Positions 27,902 to 36,517 of a stretch of DNA of 64,000 nucleotides are shown one piece after another. The stretch lies in assembly GCF_004363305.1 (NCBI RefSeq), contig NZ_SNZA01000003.1, positions 1 through 64,000 of the forward strand, in the 5' to 3' direction. Under the pieces are notes generated by a model. The model did no database searches. It was given only the letters and a program-made list of their open reading frames with translations, and was not told where the DNA came from. The DNA is from Marinomonas communis (GTDB lineage Bacteria > Pseudomonadota > Gammaproteobacteria > Pseudomonadales > Marinomonadaceae). The translations under genes and the position numbers were made by a program. How positions within the stretch are numbered: position 1 is the first letter of the stretch; the number at the start of each line of letters is the position of its first letter.

Positions 27902-28999
27902 TTAGGAAAGGTTGTGCATAAAGTCGTCGTAGTCAAATTCGCGCACCAGTTCAATGGTACCGTCTAATTGTTTCACCGCGATGGATGGCATTTTGACGCC
28001 GTTAAACCAGTTTTTCTTCACCATGGTGTAGCCTGCCGCATCTTCTATGGAGATACGATCACCGACTTTGAGTTCATGGTTGAATTTAAATTCGCCAAAG
28101 ATATCGCCCGCCAGACAAGACTTACCGCAAATCATGTATTCATGATCGCCGTCGCATGGGGTCATGCGAGCGTTTTCACGGTAAATCAAAAGATCCAGCA
28201 TATGGGCTTCGATTGAGCTGTCGACAATGGCTAAGTTTTTGCCATTGTACAAAGTGTCCAATACGGTCACTTCAAGGGTAGTACTCTTCGTGATCGAGGC
28301 TTCACCTGGTTCTAGATAAACTTGGACACCGTACTTGTCTGAGAAGGCTTTTAATCGGGCACAGAATTGGTCGATTGGGTAGCCTTCACCAGTGAAGTGA
28401 ATGCCGCCACCTAGGCTGATCCACTGCATCTTCTCGATTAGGTAGCCAAAGCGTTCTTCGATCAAGGTGAGCATTTCGTCAAAACGATCAAAATTATTGT
28501 TCTCACAGTTGTTGTGGAACATAAAGCCTGAGATGTCATCGATCACGCTTTCAATGCGTTTTGGGTCCCATTCGCCAAGGCGACTAAATGGGCGAGCAGG
28601 ATCTGCGATGATGAACTCAGAAGTACTAACTTGTGGGTTTACGCGTAGACCGCGAGTTTTGTCTTGGCTCGCTTCTTTAAAGCGCTCAAATTGACCAATG
28701 GTGTTGAAGATGATTTTGTCGCTGTTTTCCAGCACTTCTTCGATTTCATTGTCTGCATAGGCCACGCTGTAGGCATGAGTTTCACCAGCAAACTTTTGCT
28801 TGCCCAGTTTGACTTCATACAACGAGGATGAGGTCGTGCCATCCATGTACTCTTGCATCAGGTCAAATACCGACCAAGTAGCAAAGCACTTCAAGGCCAA
28901 CAGTGATTTTGCGCCGGAGTGTTCGCGCACGTAAGCGATCTTCTCTAAATTCTTTAGCAGTTTCGCTTTATCAATGAGGTAGTAAGGTGTCTGTAACAT
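27902..28999 (-). CDS. nspC: Carboxynorspermidine decarboxylase
   Basis: 365-aa PLP enzyme of the alanine racemase-fold (fold III) decarboxylases, producing norspermidine or spermidine. The PLP lysine is in L-A-L-K-C-F-A near residue 33. H-N-N-C-E-N-N-N-F, L-G-G-G-I-H-F, the E-P-G-E-A segment and the active-site C-G-K-S-C-L-A-G-D are characteristic of NspC. It is first in the operon with the dehydrogenase. Norspermidine affects biofilm in Vibrio through NspS/MbaA, which is relevant given the many c-di-GMP genes at 33-45 kb, though no NspS gene is present here. Confidence 0.92.
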   Translation of the reverse strand: MLQTPYYLIDKAKLLKNLEKIAYVREHSGAKSLLALKCFATWSVFDLMQEYMDGTTSSSLYEVKLGKQKFAGETHAYSVAYADNEIEEVLENSDKIIFNTIGQFERFKEASQDKTRGLRVNPQVSTSEFIIADPARPFSRLGEWDPKRIESVIDDISGFMFHNNCENNNFDRFDEMLTLIEERFGYLIEKMQWISLGGGIHFTGEGYPIDQFCARLKAFSDKYGVQVYLEPGEASITKSTTLEVTVLDTLYNGKNLAIVDSSIEAHMLDLLIYRENARMTPCDGDHEYMICGKSCLAGDIFGEFKFNHELKVGDRISIEDAAGYTMVKKNWFNGVKMPSIAVKQLDGTIELVREFDYDDFMHNLS

Positions 29000-29163
29000 G
29001 GCGGTCAGCCCCGTCGTTGAAAAGGCGGTATTCTAGTAGAAAGGTATTCTGGTGACTAGCGCGAAACGTGCGAATTTTAGACATTTTTACAGGGCATTTG
29101 CGGCAAAAATGCATCGAAGATGGCTAATCGCTTTTTGTTAGTCTAATGTGTATTTTGATACAG

Positions 29164-29191
29164 AAAAACGGCCTCGATGGAGGCCGTTTTT
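29164..29191 (-). terminator. Terminator after the DUF2383 gene
   Basis: AAAAACGGCCTC and GAGGCCGTTTTT pair around GATG. On the minus strand it follows the DUF2383 protein gene and ends in a T-run. Confidence 0.85.
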
Positions 29192-29222
29192 GCGATTCAA
29201 TTTAAGCACTAACTAAATAGCT

Positions 29223-29678
29223 TTAATGAGTCGTCATTTGTAGAGCTTTCATCTCATCATGACACTCTCGCATTCGAGCTTGGACCGCACGTAAAGCTCG
29301 CTCGCAACCAGATGGCTGATCGAGTTTGAGTGCCTCGTCAAGCTCCTCAAGCACCTTGTCTTCGACCTCTTCTAATTGGTCAACGTAAGTATGTTCAGTG
29401 GAAGCCTTAGTGACTTTATCCAATAATTTAGTGTAAGCCTGACGTGCTTCCACTTCTAAATTAGAGCCTTCTTCAATATGACCTTTCTCTGCAATCGCGA
29501 ATGGCTGTAACTCGCTGACGGCAGCTTCTTTCGCTTCGATCATTTTGTTAAACATGCGTTCTATACGAGGGCTGTCTACTTCCTGTTTGGCTTTTTCGTA
29601 GAATTCAATACCACCATTCATGACTTTGATAATGTCTGCCACATGTTTCGTTTCAATTGCTTGTGTGTGGTTTTGCAT
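29223..29678 (-). CDS. DUF2383 (PA2169-type) four-helix protein
   Basis: 151-aa soluble, strongly helical and acidic protein with a ferritin-like helical-bundle layout: L-N-x-G-I-E-F-Y-E-K-A in helix 1 and a C-terminal G-C-E-R-A-L-R-A-V-Q-A. The PA2169 family is linked to stress and stationary phase but has no assigned activity. AGGAGA lies 5-10 bases before the ATG. It is monocistronic. Confidence 0.75.
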   Translation of the reverse strand: MQNHTQAIETKHVADIIKVMNGGIEFYEKAKQEVDSPRIERMFNKMIEAKEAAVSELQPFAIAEKGHIEEGSNLEVEARQAYTKLLDKVTKASTEHTYVDQLEEVEDKVLEELDEALKLDQPSGCERALRAVQARMRECHDEMKALQMTTH

Positions 29679-29894
29679 CGTTCTCTCCTTTCATTCGTCC
29701 AATCTTAGTTAAGTCGAGAAGACGTTTCGCAACGTGTTAGCTATTAGGTTTGATGGTGCAGGCTGAGTTTTCAAGCATTATCGAAAGACTGCACGCTTAC
29801 TACACGTTAGCTATTCATTGTTCGCATAATTGTCAGAAAAATAGACAGTATTTGGTGGTTTCTTACGTCATTCAGATGGGCGAAAGGATGAAGA

Positions 29895-29924
29895 AGGGCT
29901 TCACTGAATTATGAGTGAAGCCCT
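29895..29924. terminator. Hairpin after the aminotransferase gene
   Basis: AGGGCTTCACT and AGTGAAGCCCT form an 11-bp perfect stem with an eight-base loop just past the aminotransferase stop. On the minus strand only a weak TTCTTC tract follows. Confidence 0.65.
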
Positions 29925-29937
29925 GTTTGATCAGCTG

Positions 29938-31266
29938 TTATCGAGGGAATCGCTTTTCAAAAGCCGCTAAGCGATATTCAAGGTCAGCAAGTTGCTCGTC
30001 ACGTACTTGAGAAACGCAGGCGCGCGCCCCATGAATCTGCTCAGAGCCGGTATTGGCTAGGGAAATGGCACTGATGCCGTGGTAAAGCAGCGCGGTCAGT
30101 AATTCATCGCCGCTCATATCTGGGTAAGCAAAGGTGAAGTAAAAACCGTCGCTTAAGGGCTCACCATTGTCATTGTCGTAGACGATTTTAAAGCCGTGTT
30201 CGACGAAGAGCTGTTTCATTTTTGCTGCACGGGCTTCATACACTTGCGTCATATTTAGGAAGGGAAGCGTACCGTCGTTAGCCGCTTTGAGCATGGCGGC
30301 TAAACCGTATTGTGTTGAATGCGTGACACCTGAAGACAAGCCATGCAGCGCACCAAAAACCATGGCTTTACCAAATTGCTCATTACCCAATGTTGCTTTA
30401 AGTGTTGGGAAGCTGCGTTTAAATAACGCCTCAGAAATCACCATGCTACCAATTCGCTGGCCAGCGTAACTGAAAACTTTAGAGCTGGAGATCAGCAGTG
30501 CATATTGATCCGTGTAGTGAGCGATTGACGGTTGATAAGGTGCTTGTCCAGGAATCGAATAGTCTGAGCGGTAATCCATACCGAAGTAGGCTAAATCTTC
30601 GATTACGATCACGTCGTATTTTTTCGTCACCTCGGCAATGATTTGGAGTTCTTGATGATCAAAGCAAATCCAAGCAGGGTTGTTCGGGTTGGAGTACAGT
30701 AATGTTGTGTACTGACCAGTTGATAGGTGTTCTTCTAGGGCGTCTCTCAGCGCTTCGCCACGATAATTGTACACATCAAAGCTGCCCCATTTCTGGTTGA
30801 TCATCGCCAGCTGACGCTTTTGATTAGGAAAGCCTGGATCAATAAATAATGTGCCGCCTTGCTCGCGAATGCGGTTACCAACCAGAAACATAGCGAGAGC
30901 ACCTTGTGCAGCACCGACCGTCGGGAAACAGGTCTCAGGGGAAACTTCTAGGTTTAAGAACTGCTTGCAGAAACGGCTAATTTCCTGCTTTAAGCTCGGA
31001 ACGCCTTCGATCATCGGGTACTTTGAGCCCACGCCACTCTGCAGTGCTTGTGCTTCTGCCGCGATGCCTATTTCTGGCGCTGGAAGACCTGGAACTCCCA
31101 TTTCCATGCGAATGTAGTGATCTCCTGTGCGCTGCTCAATTTTATTGACCAGCGAGACCAACTCGCGAATGCCGGCTTTTGCCATGGACGGAATACCAGC
31201 TTCGTGGATGGCGTTAAAAACTGTTTCTGCGTGAATCGGAGTATCAGCATAAGGTACGTGTGACAT
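29938..31266 (-). CDS. Class I/II pyridoxal-phosphate aminotransferase
   Basis: 442-aa fold-type I aminotransferase. Recognisable are Y-S-N-P-N-N-P-A-W (substrate carboxylate region), E-D-L-A-Y-F-G-M-D-Y (cofactor Asp and Tyr) and the PLP lysine in S-S-S-K-V-F-S-Y-A-G-Q-R-I-G. It groups by eye with aspartate/aromatic-type enzymes, but the N-terminal 60 residues are longer than usual and the substrate cannot be assigned. It is single, with a weak ribosome site. Confidence 0.75.
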   Translation of the reverse strand: MSHVPYADTPIHAETVFNAIHEAGIPSMAKAGIRELVSLVNKIEQRTGDHYIRMEMGVPGLPAPEIGIAAEAQALQSGVGSKYPMIEGVPSLKQEISRFCKQFLNLEVSPETCFPTVGAAQGALAMFLVGNRIREQGGTLFIDPGFPNQKRQLAMINQKWGSFDVYNYRGEALRDALEEHLSTGQYTTLLYSNPNNPAWICFDHQELQIIAEVTKKYDVIVIEDLAYFGMDYRSDYSIPGQAPYQPSIAHYTDQYALLISSSKVFSYAGQRIGSMVISEALFKRSFPTLKATLGNEQFGKAMVFGALHGLSSGVTHSTQYGLAAMLKAANDGTLPFLNMTQVYEARAAKMKQLFVEHGFKIVYDNDNGEPLSDGFYFTFAYPDMSGDELLTALLYHGISAISLANTGSEQIHGARACVSQVRDEQLADLEYRLAAFEKRFPR

Positions 31267-31692
31267 AGGGCTATTTCTTACTTTAGGGATGACTCCTTGA
31301 GCCTATCGTTAAATGAAATGCGAGAGGAATAGTTTCTTTTTAGGGGGGCTATAGTAAGAGCTGCTAGAACTAGGCTGGGGTTGTTTGGTTTATTTGGATT
31401 GATTTCTAACTTATTGAAATATAGTTATATTTTCAAAACCCTGATTGCTTAAAGCATTGCTTGGTATGTCATTTATGTATGATTTCAACAGAAAAAATCG
31501 TATCGGTTTGCTTGCTTAAAATCGCTGCGAAAATGCTTTCAGTCTTTGAAAATACTTACGATACGTATTGTGAATTTGATTGAGGATGTTCTAATATAAT
31601 AATTTATATAGTTATAAGGTTATTCGAAAAAGTAATTAAATGGCTTTACACCATCCTATTTAATAAAAATGAGAGCACCATTGGAGAGTTTC
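31267..31692. promoter_or_regulatory. A+T-rich intergenic region with palindromic operators (putative)
   Basis: About 425 bases without a gene between the divergent aminotransferase and DUF442/SQR genes. The inverted repeat TTGAAATATA-GT-TATATTTTCAA lies at about 31415-31437, and a second TA-rich stretch (TAATATAATAATTTATATAG) lies at about 31593-31612. TA-rich palindromes of this type are used by sulfide-responsive ArsR-family repressors (BigR/SqrR class) ahead of sulfurtransferase genes. No such repressor gene is present here, so the link is a guess. Confidence 0.4.
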
Positions 31693-32097
31693 ATGAAACC
31701 CATAACAGAGAGCTTCTTCGTATCAGAACAGATTCACCCCGAAGATATTCCAGCGTTAGCCGAAGCAGGCATTTCACATTTGATTTGCAACCGTCCTGAT
31801 CATGAAGCAGATGAGCAGCCGTTGAGTGAAACCCTTCAAGAAGTCGCTCAGCAACATGGGATGTCATTTACGTTTCTCCCTATTGCGCCTGGCCAGTTTC
31901 ATGATGCCGATGTGGCGAAGTTTAAGGATGCTATCACCAGCACCGGAAATACATTGGCTTTCTGCCGAACAGGAACACGAAGCTTATCTCTGTGGGTATT
32001 GGCAAATCCAGACCAGATGACGACATCGAAGTTACTGCAACTCAGCGAAACTGCGGGTTACAACATGACTGCTTTAATTGATCGAGTCGCACAATAG
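31693..32097 (+). CDS. DUF442 / Blh-type phosphatase-fold sulfurtransferase-like protein
   Basis: 134-aa protein of the TIGR01244 family (N-terminal domain of Blh/beta-lactamase-hydrolase-like proteins), which has a dual-specificity-phosphatase fold. The C-x5-R loop reads F-C-R-T-G-T-R-S, so the nucleophilic cysteine and arginine are kept. The family is tied to sulfide oxidation and may handle persulfide sulfur. I chose the ATG at 31693 with GGAGAG in front, over an ATG 8 codons upstream with no site. It lies 15 bases before the SQR-like gene and is surely co-transcribed with it. Confidence 0.82.
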   Translation: MKPITESFFVSEQIHPEDIPALAEAGISHLICNRPDHEADEQPLSETLQEVAQQHGMSFTFLPIAPGQFHDADVAKFKDAITSTGNTLAFCRTGTRSLSLWVLANPDQMTTSKLLQLSETAGYNMTALIDRVAQ

Positions 32098-32112
32098 TGT
32101 AGGAGGTTAGCC

Positions 32113-33363
32113 ATGCAAAATTTTCAACATGATGTGGTCATAGTCGGTGCTGGAGCGGGTGGTGTAGCAGTTGCAGCCAGTTTGCTTAAGCGCAGAGCAA
32201 ATTTAAATATCGCATTGATTGATCCTGCAACGGAGCATTCATACCAGCCAGGTTGGACTTTGGTTGGCGGTGGTGTGTTTAAGCAGTCGCAAACGCGTCG
32301 CCCAATGTCTTCTGTGATCCCTAATGGTGTCAAACATTACTCTGAAGCAGCGGATACGTTCCAGCCTGATGAAAACTCTGTCACATTAGCTAATGGTCAA
32401 GTTATTTCCTACAAGGCTCTCGTCGTCTCACCGGGTCTTAAATTAAACTGGGAAGCCATTCCTGGGCTAAAAGAAACACTCGGTAAAAATGGTGTGACGT
32501 CGAATTACCAATGGGAAACGGCACCATACACTTGGCAAAACGTACAGCAGTTGAAGAAAGGTAAAGCGATTTTTACGCAGCCTCCAATGCCCATTAAATG
32601 TGCCGGTGCCCCGCAAAAAGCCATGTACTTGTCATGCAGTGAGTGGCTTAGCCAAGGAGTACTGGGGGATATCGACGTCGAATTTTGTAATGCTGGGGGC
32701 GTATTGTTTGGTGTGGCGGACTATGTACCAGCGCTCATGTCATACATTGAAAAGTATCGTATTCAGCTAAATCTGAATCAGACGTTGATCGCGGTAGACG
32801 GTGAACAGCAAGTTGCGACCTTCGAAGTCACCAACGCTCAAGGTGAGAAAGAGCAAATAGAAAAGTCCTTTGATATGTTACATGTCTGCCCACCACAGTG
32901 TGCTCTAGATTTTATCAAACATAGTCCACTGGCAGATGACGCTGGGTGGGTCGATGTTTACCCTGATACACTGCAGCATAAAAAATACAACAATGTGTTT
33001 GGTCTAGGTGATGGTACCAACACACCTAACGCTAAAACCGCGGCAGCGGCGAGGGCGCAGGCCCCTGTTGTTGCTGAAAACGTATTATCCGTTTTGGTAC
33101 AGCAATCCCCTCGAGCTTTATATGACGGTTACGGCTCTTGTCCGCTGACGGTCGAACGCGGCAAGATCGTATTGGCTGAGTTCGTGTACGGTGGCAAAGT
33201 GAAACCAAGTTTTCCAAATTGGCTGATTGATGGCACTAAACCTTCCTACTTAGCTTGGTTGTTGAAAGAGAAAAGTTTGCCTTGGGTATATTGGGAGGGA
33301 ATGCTAAAAGGTCGTGAGTGGCTGGTGTCGCCTGTCATATCTAATACACCTCCCGCACGTTAG
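32113..33363 (+). CDS. Sulfide:quinone oxidoreductase family flavoprotein
   Basis: 416-aa FAD enzyme of the SQR family, oxidising sulfide and passing electrons to the quinone pool. The FAD-binding G-A-G-A-G-G-V-A-V-A-A is near residues 13-23, and S-Y-Q-P-G-W-T-L-V follows. Candidate redox cysteines are Cys163 in P-I-K-C-A-G-A-P and Cys259 in H-V-C-P-P-Q-C; the P-M-P-I-K-C-A-G-A-P-Q-K segment resembles the mitochondrial-type (type II) branch. AGGAGG precedes the ATG. Pairing with a DUF442 protein supports a sulfide detoxification or persulfide pathway. Confidence 0.88.
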   Translation: MQNFQHDVVIVGAGAGGVAVAASLLKRRANLNIALIDPATEHSYQPGWTLVGGGVFKQSQTRRPMSSVIPNGVKHYSEAADTFQPDENSVTLANGQVISYKALVVSPGLKLNWEAIPGLKETLGKNGVTSNYQWETAPYTWQNVQQLKKGKAIFTQPPMPIKCAGAPQKAMYLSCSEWLSQGVLGDIDVEFCNAGGVLFGVADYVPALMSYIEKYRIQLNLNQTLIAVDGEQQVATFEVTNAQGEKEQIEKSFDMLHVCPPQCALDFIKHSPLADDAGWVDVYPDTLQHKKYNNVFGLGDGTNTPNAKTAAAARAQAPVVAENVLSVLVQQSPRALYDGYGSCPLTVERGKIVLAEFVYGGKVKPSFPNWLIDGTKPSYLAWLLKEKSLPWVYWEGMLKGREWLVSPVISNTPPAR

Positions 33364-33371
33364 TCCTTATG

Positions 33372-33412
33372 GCTTCTCCATAATAGGCTGATTTAATAGG
33401 TTATGGAGAAGC
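33372..33412 (+). terminator. Inverted repeat after the SQR gene
   Basis: GCTTCTCCATAA and TTATGGAGAAGC form a 12-bp perfect stem about 10 bases after the stop codon with a 17-base loop. There is no T-run, so termination is uncertain. Confidence 0.5.
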
Positions 33413-33527
33413 GGATTGCTCAATAAACTTTGAAATATCAAAGTTGTACTAAGCTTGTTATGATCTTACCCTAATTTTAATGTTGCCCAGGGATGGCCAA
33501 TAACAAAGTAGAGTAACACGACTAATT

Positions 33528-36488
33528 ATGAGTGATTCTCCATCCAACAAGACCAGTCGGAGCACCTTTACTTACAGTGCCATTGTTTTTTTCGTGGTAT
33601 TTTTTATCGGTGTGTCTGCGTCGTTTGTTTGGCAAAACCAGCAAAATCATATCCAGCGCACGCAAGCCCACGCATTGGCGCAGACCTATTCCTACCAATT
33701 ACGCAGTGTATTGGACCACAACTTATCAGGTATCTATTCTCTCGCAGCGCTAGTCCACGAATTTGGTGGCTTCACTCGCTGGTTCCCTCAAGTGGCGGAA
33801 TCGTTACATCAACTTTATCCCGAAGTGAATAACTTTGCTTTGTCGCCAAATGGTATTGTCGAGCAAGTTTATCCGTTGGCTGGCAATGAGCAGGCGATAG
33901 GTTTTAATCAACTGATGGACATCGAGCAAGGCACCGATGCTTGGGTGACCTTGCAACAACAAAAGTTAATACTATCTGGCCCCGTCAATTTAGTACAAGG
34001 TGGTCAGGGGCTTGTGGCTCGCTATCCCATTACTCTTGAGGACAGAAATGAAGGACCAGAGCAGTTCTGGGGGTTCAGTAATGTGGTTATCCGTGTGGAT
34101 GCTCTACTGAAAAGCGCTCAATTCCAAGCATTGGTAGAACAAGGCTTCGCCTACCGTTTAGATAGGGTAGATTTGGAAACACCTCTCGTCATTTCTGAAA
34201 ATAATGCAGAAGCTTTAGTGGAGCCAGTCGTCATTGAAATGAGCCTGCCAGGTGTACGTTGGCGCTTAGCGCTGGCACCTGAAAGTGGTTGGTTTCCGGC
34301 ACACTTATGGCTTGTTTATGGCATAGCTTGCATTGGTGTTGCGGGCTTAGTGGCGCGCTTTGTCTTTATGGGACTGCGCATAAAAGAGCAAAAAGAACTT
34401 TTAGCCATCTTATTGACAGAGCAAACAGAGCATGCAAACGCATCAGATGACCGTCTTAACCGGACGCTGATGGCGATTCCTGACCCTCTTCTAGAGATCT
34501 CTCAGACTGGGTGTGTGGTCAATGCACGGATGCCGAATGATGAATCAGAGCTCGCGGATTACTTCAAAGAAGGCGAGTCTTTTAAAGCACATTTGCCCGA
34601 ATCCGTGATTGAAGTATTTGAGTTTGTTTTCCAAGAAGTACTACGATCCGAGACTTTAAGTCATCGTGGCGCCGTATTTTGCTTATCAATAAACGATGTA
34701 CGACATCTATGGTTTGAGATGTCTGTTGTATTTCAAGCATCCCCAAGAAGTGGCGAATCTGGAAACTATGTTGTGCTCCTACGTGATATTAGCATTCGAC
34801 ATGAGTCGGAGCAGCAACTACGTATTGCAGCCACTGCGTTTGAAACGCAAGATGGCATGTTGATCAGTGACCAACATAACCGAATTATTAAAGTGAACCA
34901 AGCATTCCAAAAGATCTCCGGATACAGTGAAAGTGAAGTCATTGGTCAAACTCCCTCTATTTTGCAATCAGGCAGGCATGACAAAGCGTTTTATGAAGGC
35001 ATGTTTGAACAGCTGACTAACAAAGGAACATGGGAAGGTGAGGTTTGGAATAAGCGTAAAAACGGTGAGATCTATCCTGAGTGGTTAAGTATCTCAACGG
35101 TACAGGATTTTCAAGGGCTAGTGAGTCACTACGTGGCGACCTTCAAGGATATTTCTGAGCGCAAAGCCTCTGAACGCCAAATTCGACAACTAAATTATTA
35201 TGACAGTCTTACTCGTCTTGCTAATAGAACGTTATTGCTTGAAGAGATGATGTTCTATGTCCAAGAGAAGAGCTTGAGGTCACTTCAAAGCGTGGTGCTC
35301 TTTATTGATCTTGACCACTTCAAAGACGTGAATGATGTTTGGGGGCACAATACAGGCGATCAACTGCTTCAACAGGTTGCAGCGCGATTAACGGAAGCGA
35401 CCAGAGCGCAAGACATCGTTGCTCGTTTTGGTGGCGATGAGTTTTTGATTCTGCTAGAGCCTGTCGATATCTCTAGCAATGCAGATCGTGCTCTTTATCG
35501 CGCTAGCCATGTGGCGGAGAAGATATTTAAAGCGTTCGAGCGGCCGTTCTCTTTGAACCAAATGGACTACCAAATTAGCGCCAGTATTGGTCTTGCGGTG
35601 TTTGATGAGCAGTGCCATGACCCGCTAGAGGTTATTAAGCAAGCTGAGCTGGCAATGTATGAGGCGAAATCTTTAGGGCGTTCTCGTTATTGCTTCTATC
35701 AAACCGGTATGCAAGAGCGAGTATTAGAGCGAGTTCAGCTAGAGAGCGATTTGCGACAAGCTTTGGTAAACGGCGAATTTACCTTACATGTTCAACCCCA
35801 GTGGAATGCTCAGCGAAGTATGGTTGGTGCTGAGGCCTTACTGCGCTGGCAGCACCCTGAGCGAGGTATCGTATCACCAGGTGTCTTTATTCCTCTCGCA
35901 GAAGAGTCACGGCTTATATTACCGATTGGCGAGTGGGTGCTAAGAACGGCTTGTCAATGGCTTTCTGAATGGCGTTTCAATGAGTCAATGAGTGACTTTA
36001 TTTTGTCGGTAAACGTAAGTGCCGTACAGTTTTCACAAGAGGACTTTGTGCAACAGGTACAAAGGATTCTAAGTGAATACGATGTTGTGGCTGGCTCATT
36101 GCAGTTGGAATTGACCGAGAGCATGTTAGCTCACGACCAGCAGGATATCATAACCAAGATGAGTGAACTAAAAGCACTTGGAGTACAGATCTCGCTGGAT
36201 GACTTTGGTACAGGATATTCCTCATTGAGCTACTTGCATCAATTGCCTATCGATCAACTCAAGATTGACCAATCGTTTGTAGCCAATATTGAGCAGGGCG
36301 AAAAAAATGCCTCACTAGCTGAGTCCATCATCAGTCTTGGCCACAATTTAGGCATGGAAGTCATTGCGGAAGGCGTGGAAACAGAGGTGCAATTTAATTG
36401 GCTTGCTGAGCAAGGTTGTGATTTATTCCAAGGTTTCGGCTTGGCTAAGCCGATGAGCATTACAGAACTATTAGACAGCCTAAAATAA
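33528..36488 (+). CDS. CHASE-PAS-GGDEF-EAL membrane c-di-GMP enzyme
   Basis: 986-aa inner-membrane signalling protein. Transmembrane helices at about residues 15-37 and 262-285 flank a periplasmic CHASE-type sensor (L-D-H-N-L-S-G-I-Y-S-L and N-N-F-A-L-S-P-N-G-I segments). Two PAS-like regions follow (about 315-425 and 430-550), then GGDEF with intact G635-G-D-E-F639 and EAL with E769-A-L771 in A-E-A-L-L-R-W. Both catalytic motifs are intact, so synthesis and hydrolysis of c-di-GMP are each possible. It ends 29 bases before siaA on the same strand and probably belongs to that operon. Confidence 0.9.
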   Translation: MSDSPSNKTSRSTFTYSAIVFFVVFFIGVSASFVWQNQQNHIQRTQAHALAQTYSYQLRSVLDHNLSGIYSLAALVHEFGGFTRWFPQVAESLHQLYPEVNNFALSPNGIVEQVYPLAGNEQAIGFNQLMDIEQGTDAWVTLQQQKLILSGPVNLVQGGQGLVARYPITLEDRNEGPEQFWGFSNVVIRVDALLKSAQFQALVEQGFAYRLDRVDLETPLVISENNAEALVEPVVIEMSLPGVRWRLALAPESGWFPAHLWLVYGIACIGVAGLVARFVFMGLRIKEQKELLAILLTEQTEHANASDDRLNRTLMAIPDPLLEISQTGCVVNARMPNDESELADYFKEGESFKAHLPESVIEVFEFVFQEVLRSETLSHRGAVFCLSINDVRHLWFEMSVVFQASPRSGESGNYVVLLRDISIRHESEQQLRIAATAFETQDGMLISDQHNRIIKVNQAFQKISGYSESEVIGQTPSILQSGRHDKAFYEGMFEQLTNKGTWEGEVWNKRKNGEIYPEWLSISTVQDFQGLVSHYVATFKDISERKASERQIRQLNYYDSLTRLANRTLLLEEMMFYVQEKSLRSLQSVVLFIDLDHFKDVNDVWGHNTGDQLLQQVAARLTEATRAQDIVARFGGDEFLILLEPVDISSNADRALYRASHVAEKIFKAFERPFSLNQMDYQISASIGLAVFDEQCHDPLEVIKQAELAMYEAKSLGRSRYCFYQTGMQERVLERVQLESDLRQALVNGEFTLHVQPQWNAQRSMVGAEALLRWQHPERGIVSPGVFIPLAEESRLILPIGEWVLRTACQWLSEWRFNESMSDFILSVNVSAVQFSQEDFVQQVQRILSEYDVVAGSLQLELTESMLAHDQQDIITKMSELKALGVQISLDDFGTGYSSLSYLHQLPIDQLKIDQSFVANIEQGEKNASLAESIISLGHNLGMEVIAEGVETEVQFNWLAEQGCDLFQGFGLAKPMSITELLDSLK

Positions 36489-36517
36489 GGGCGCAAACTA
36501 TTAAAAGGAACATAACC

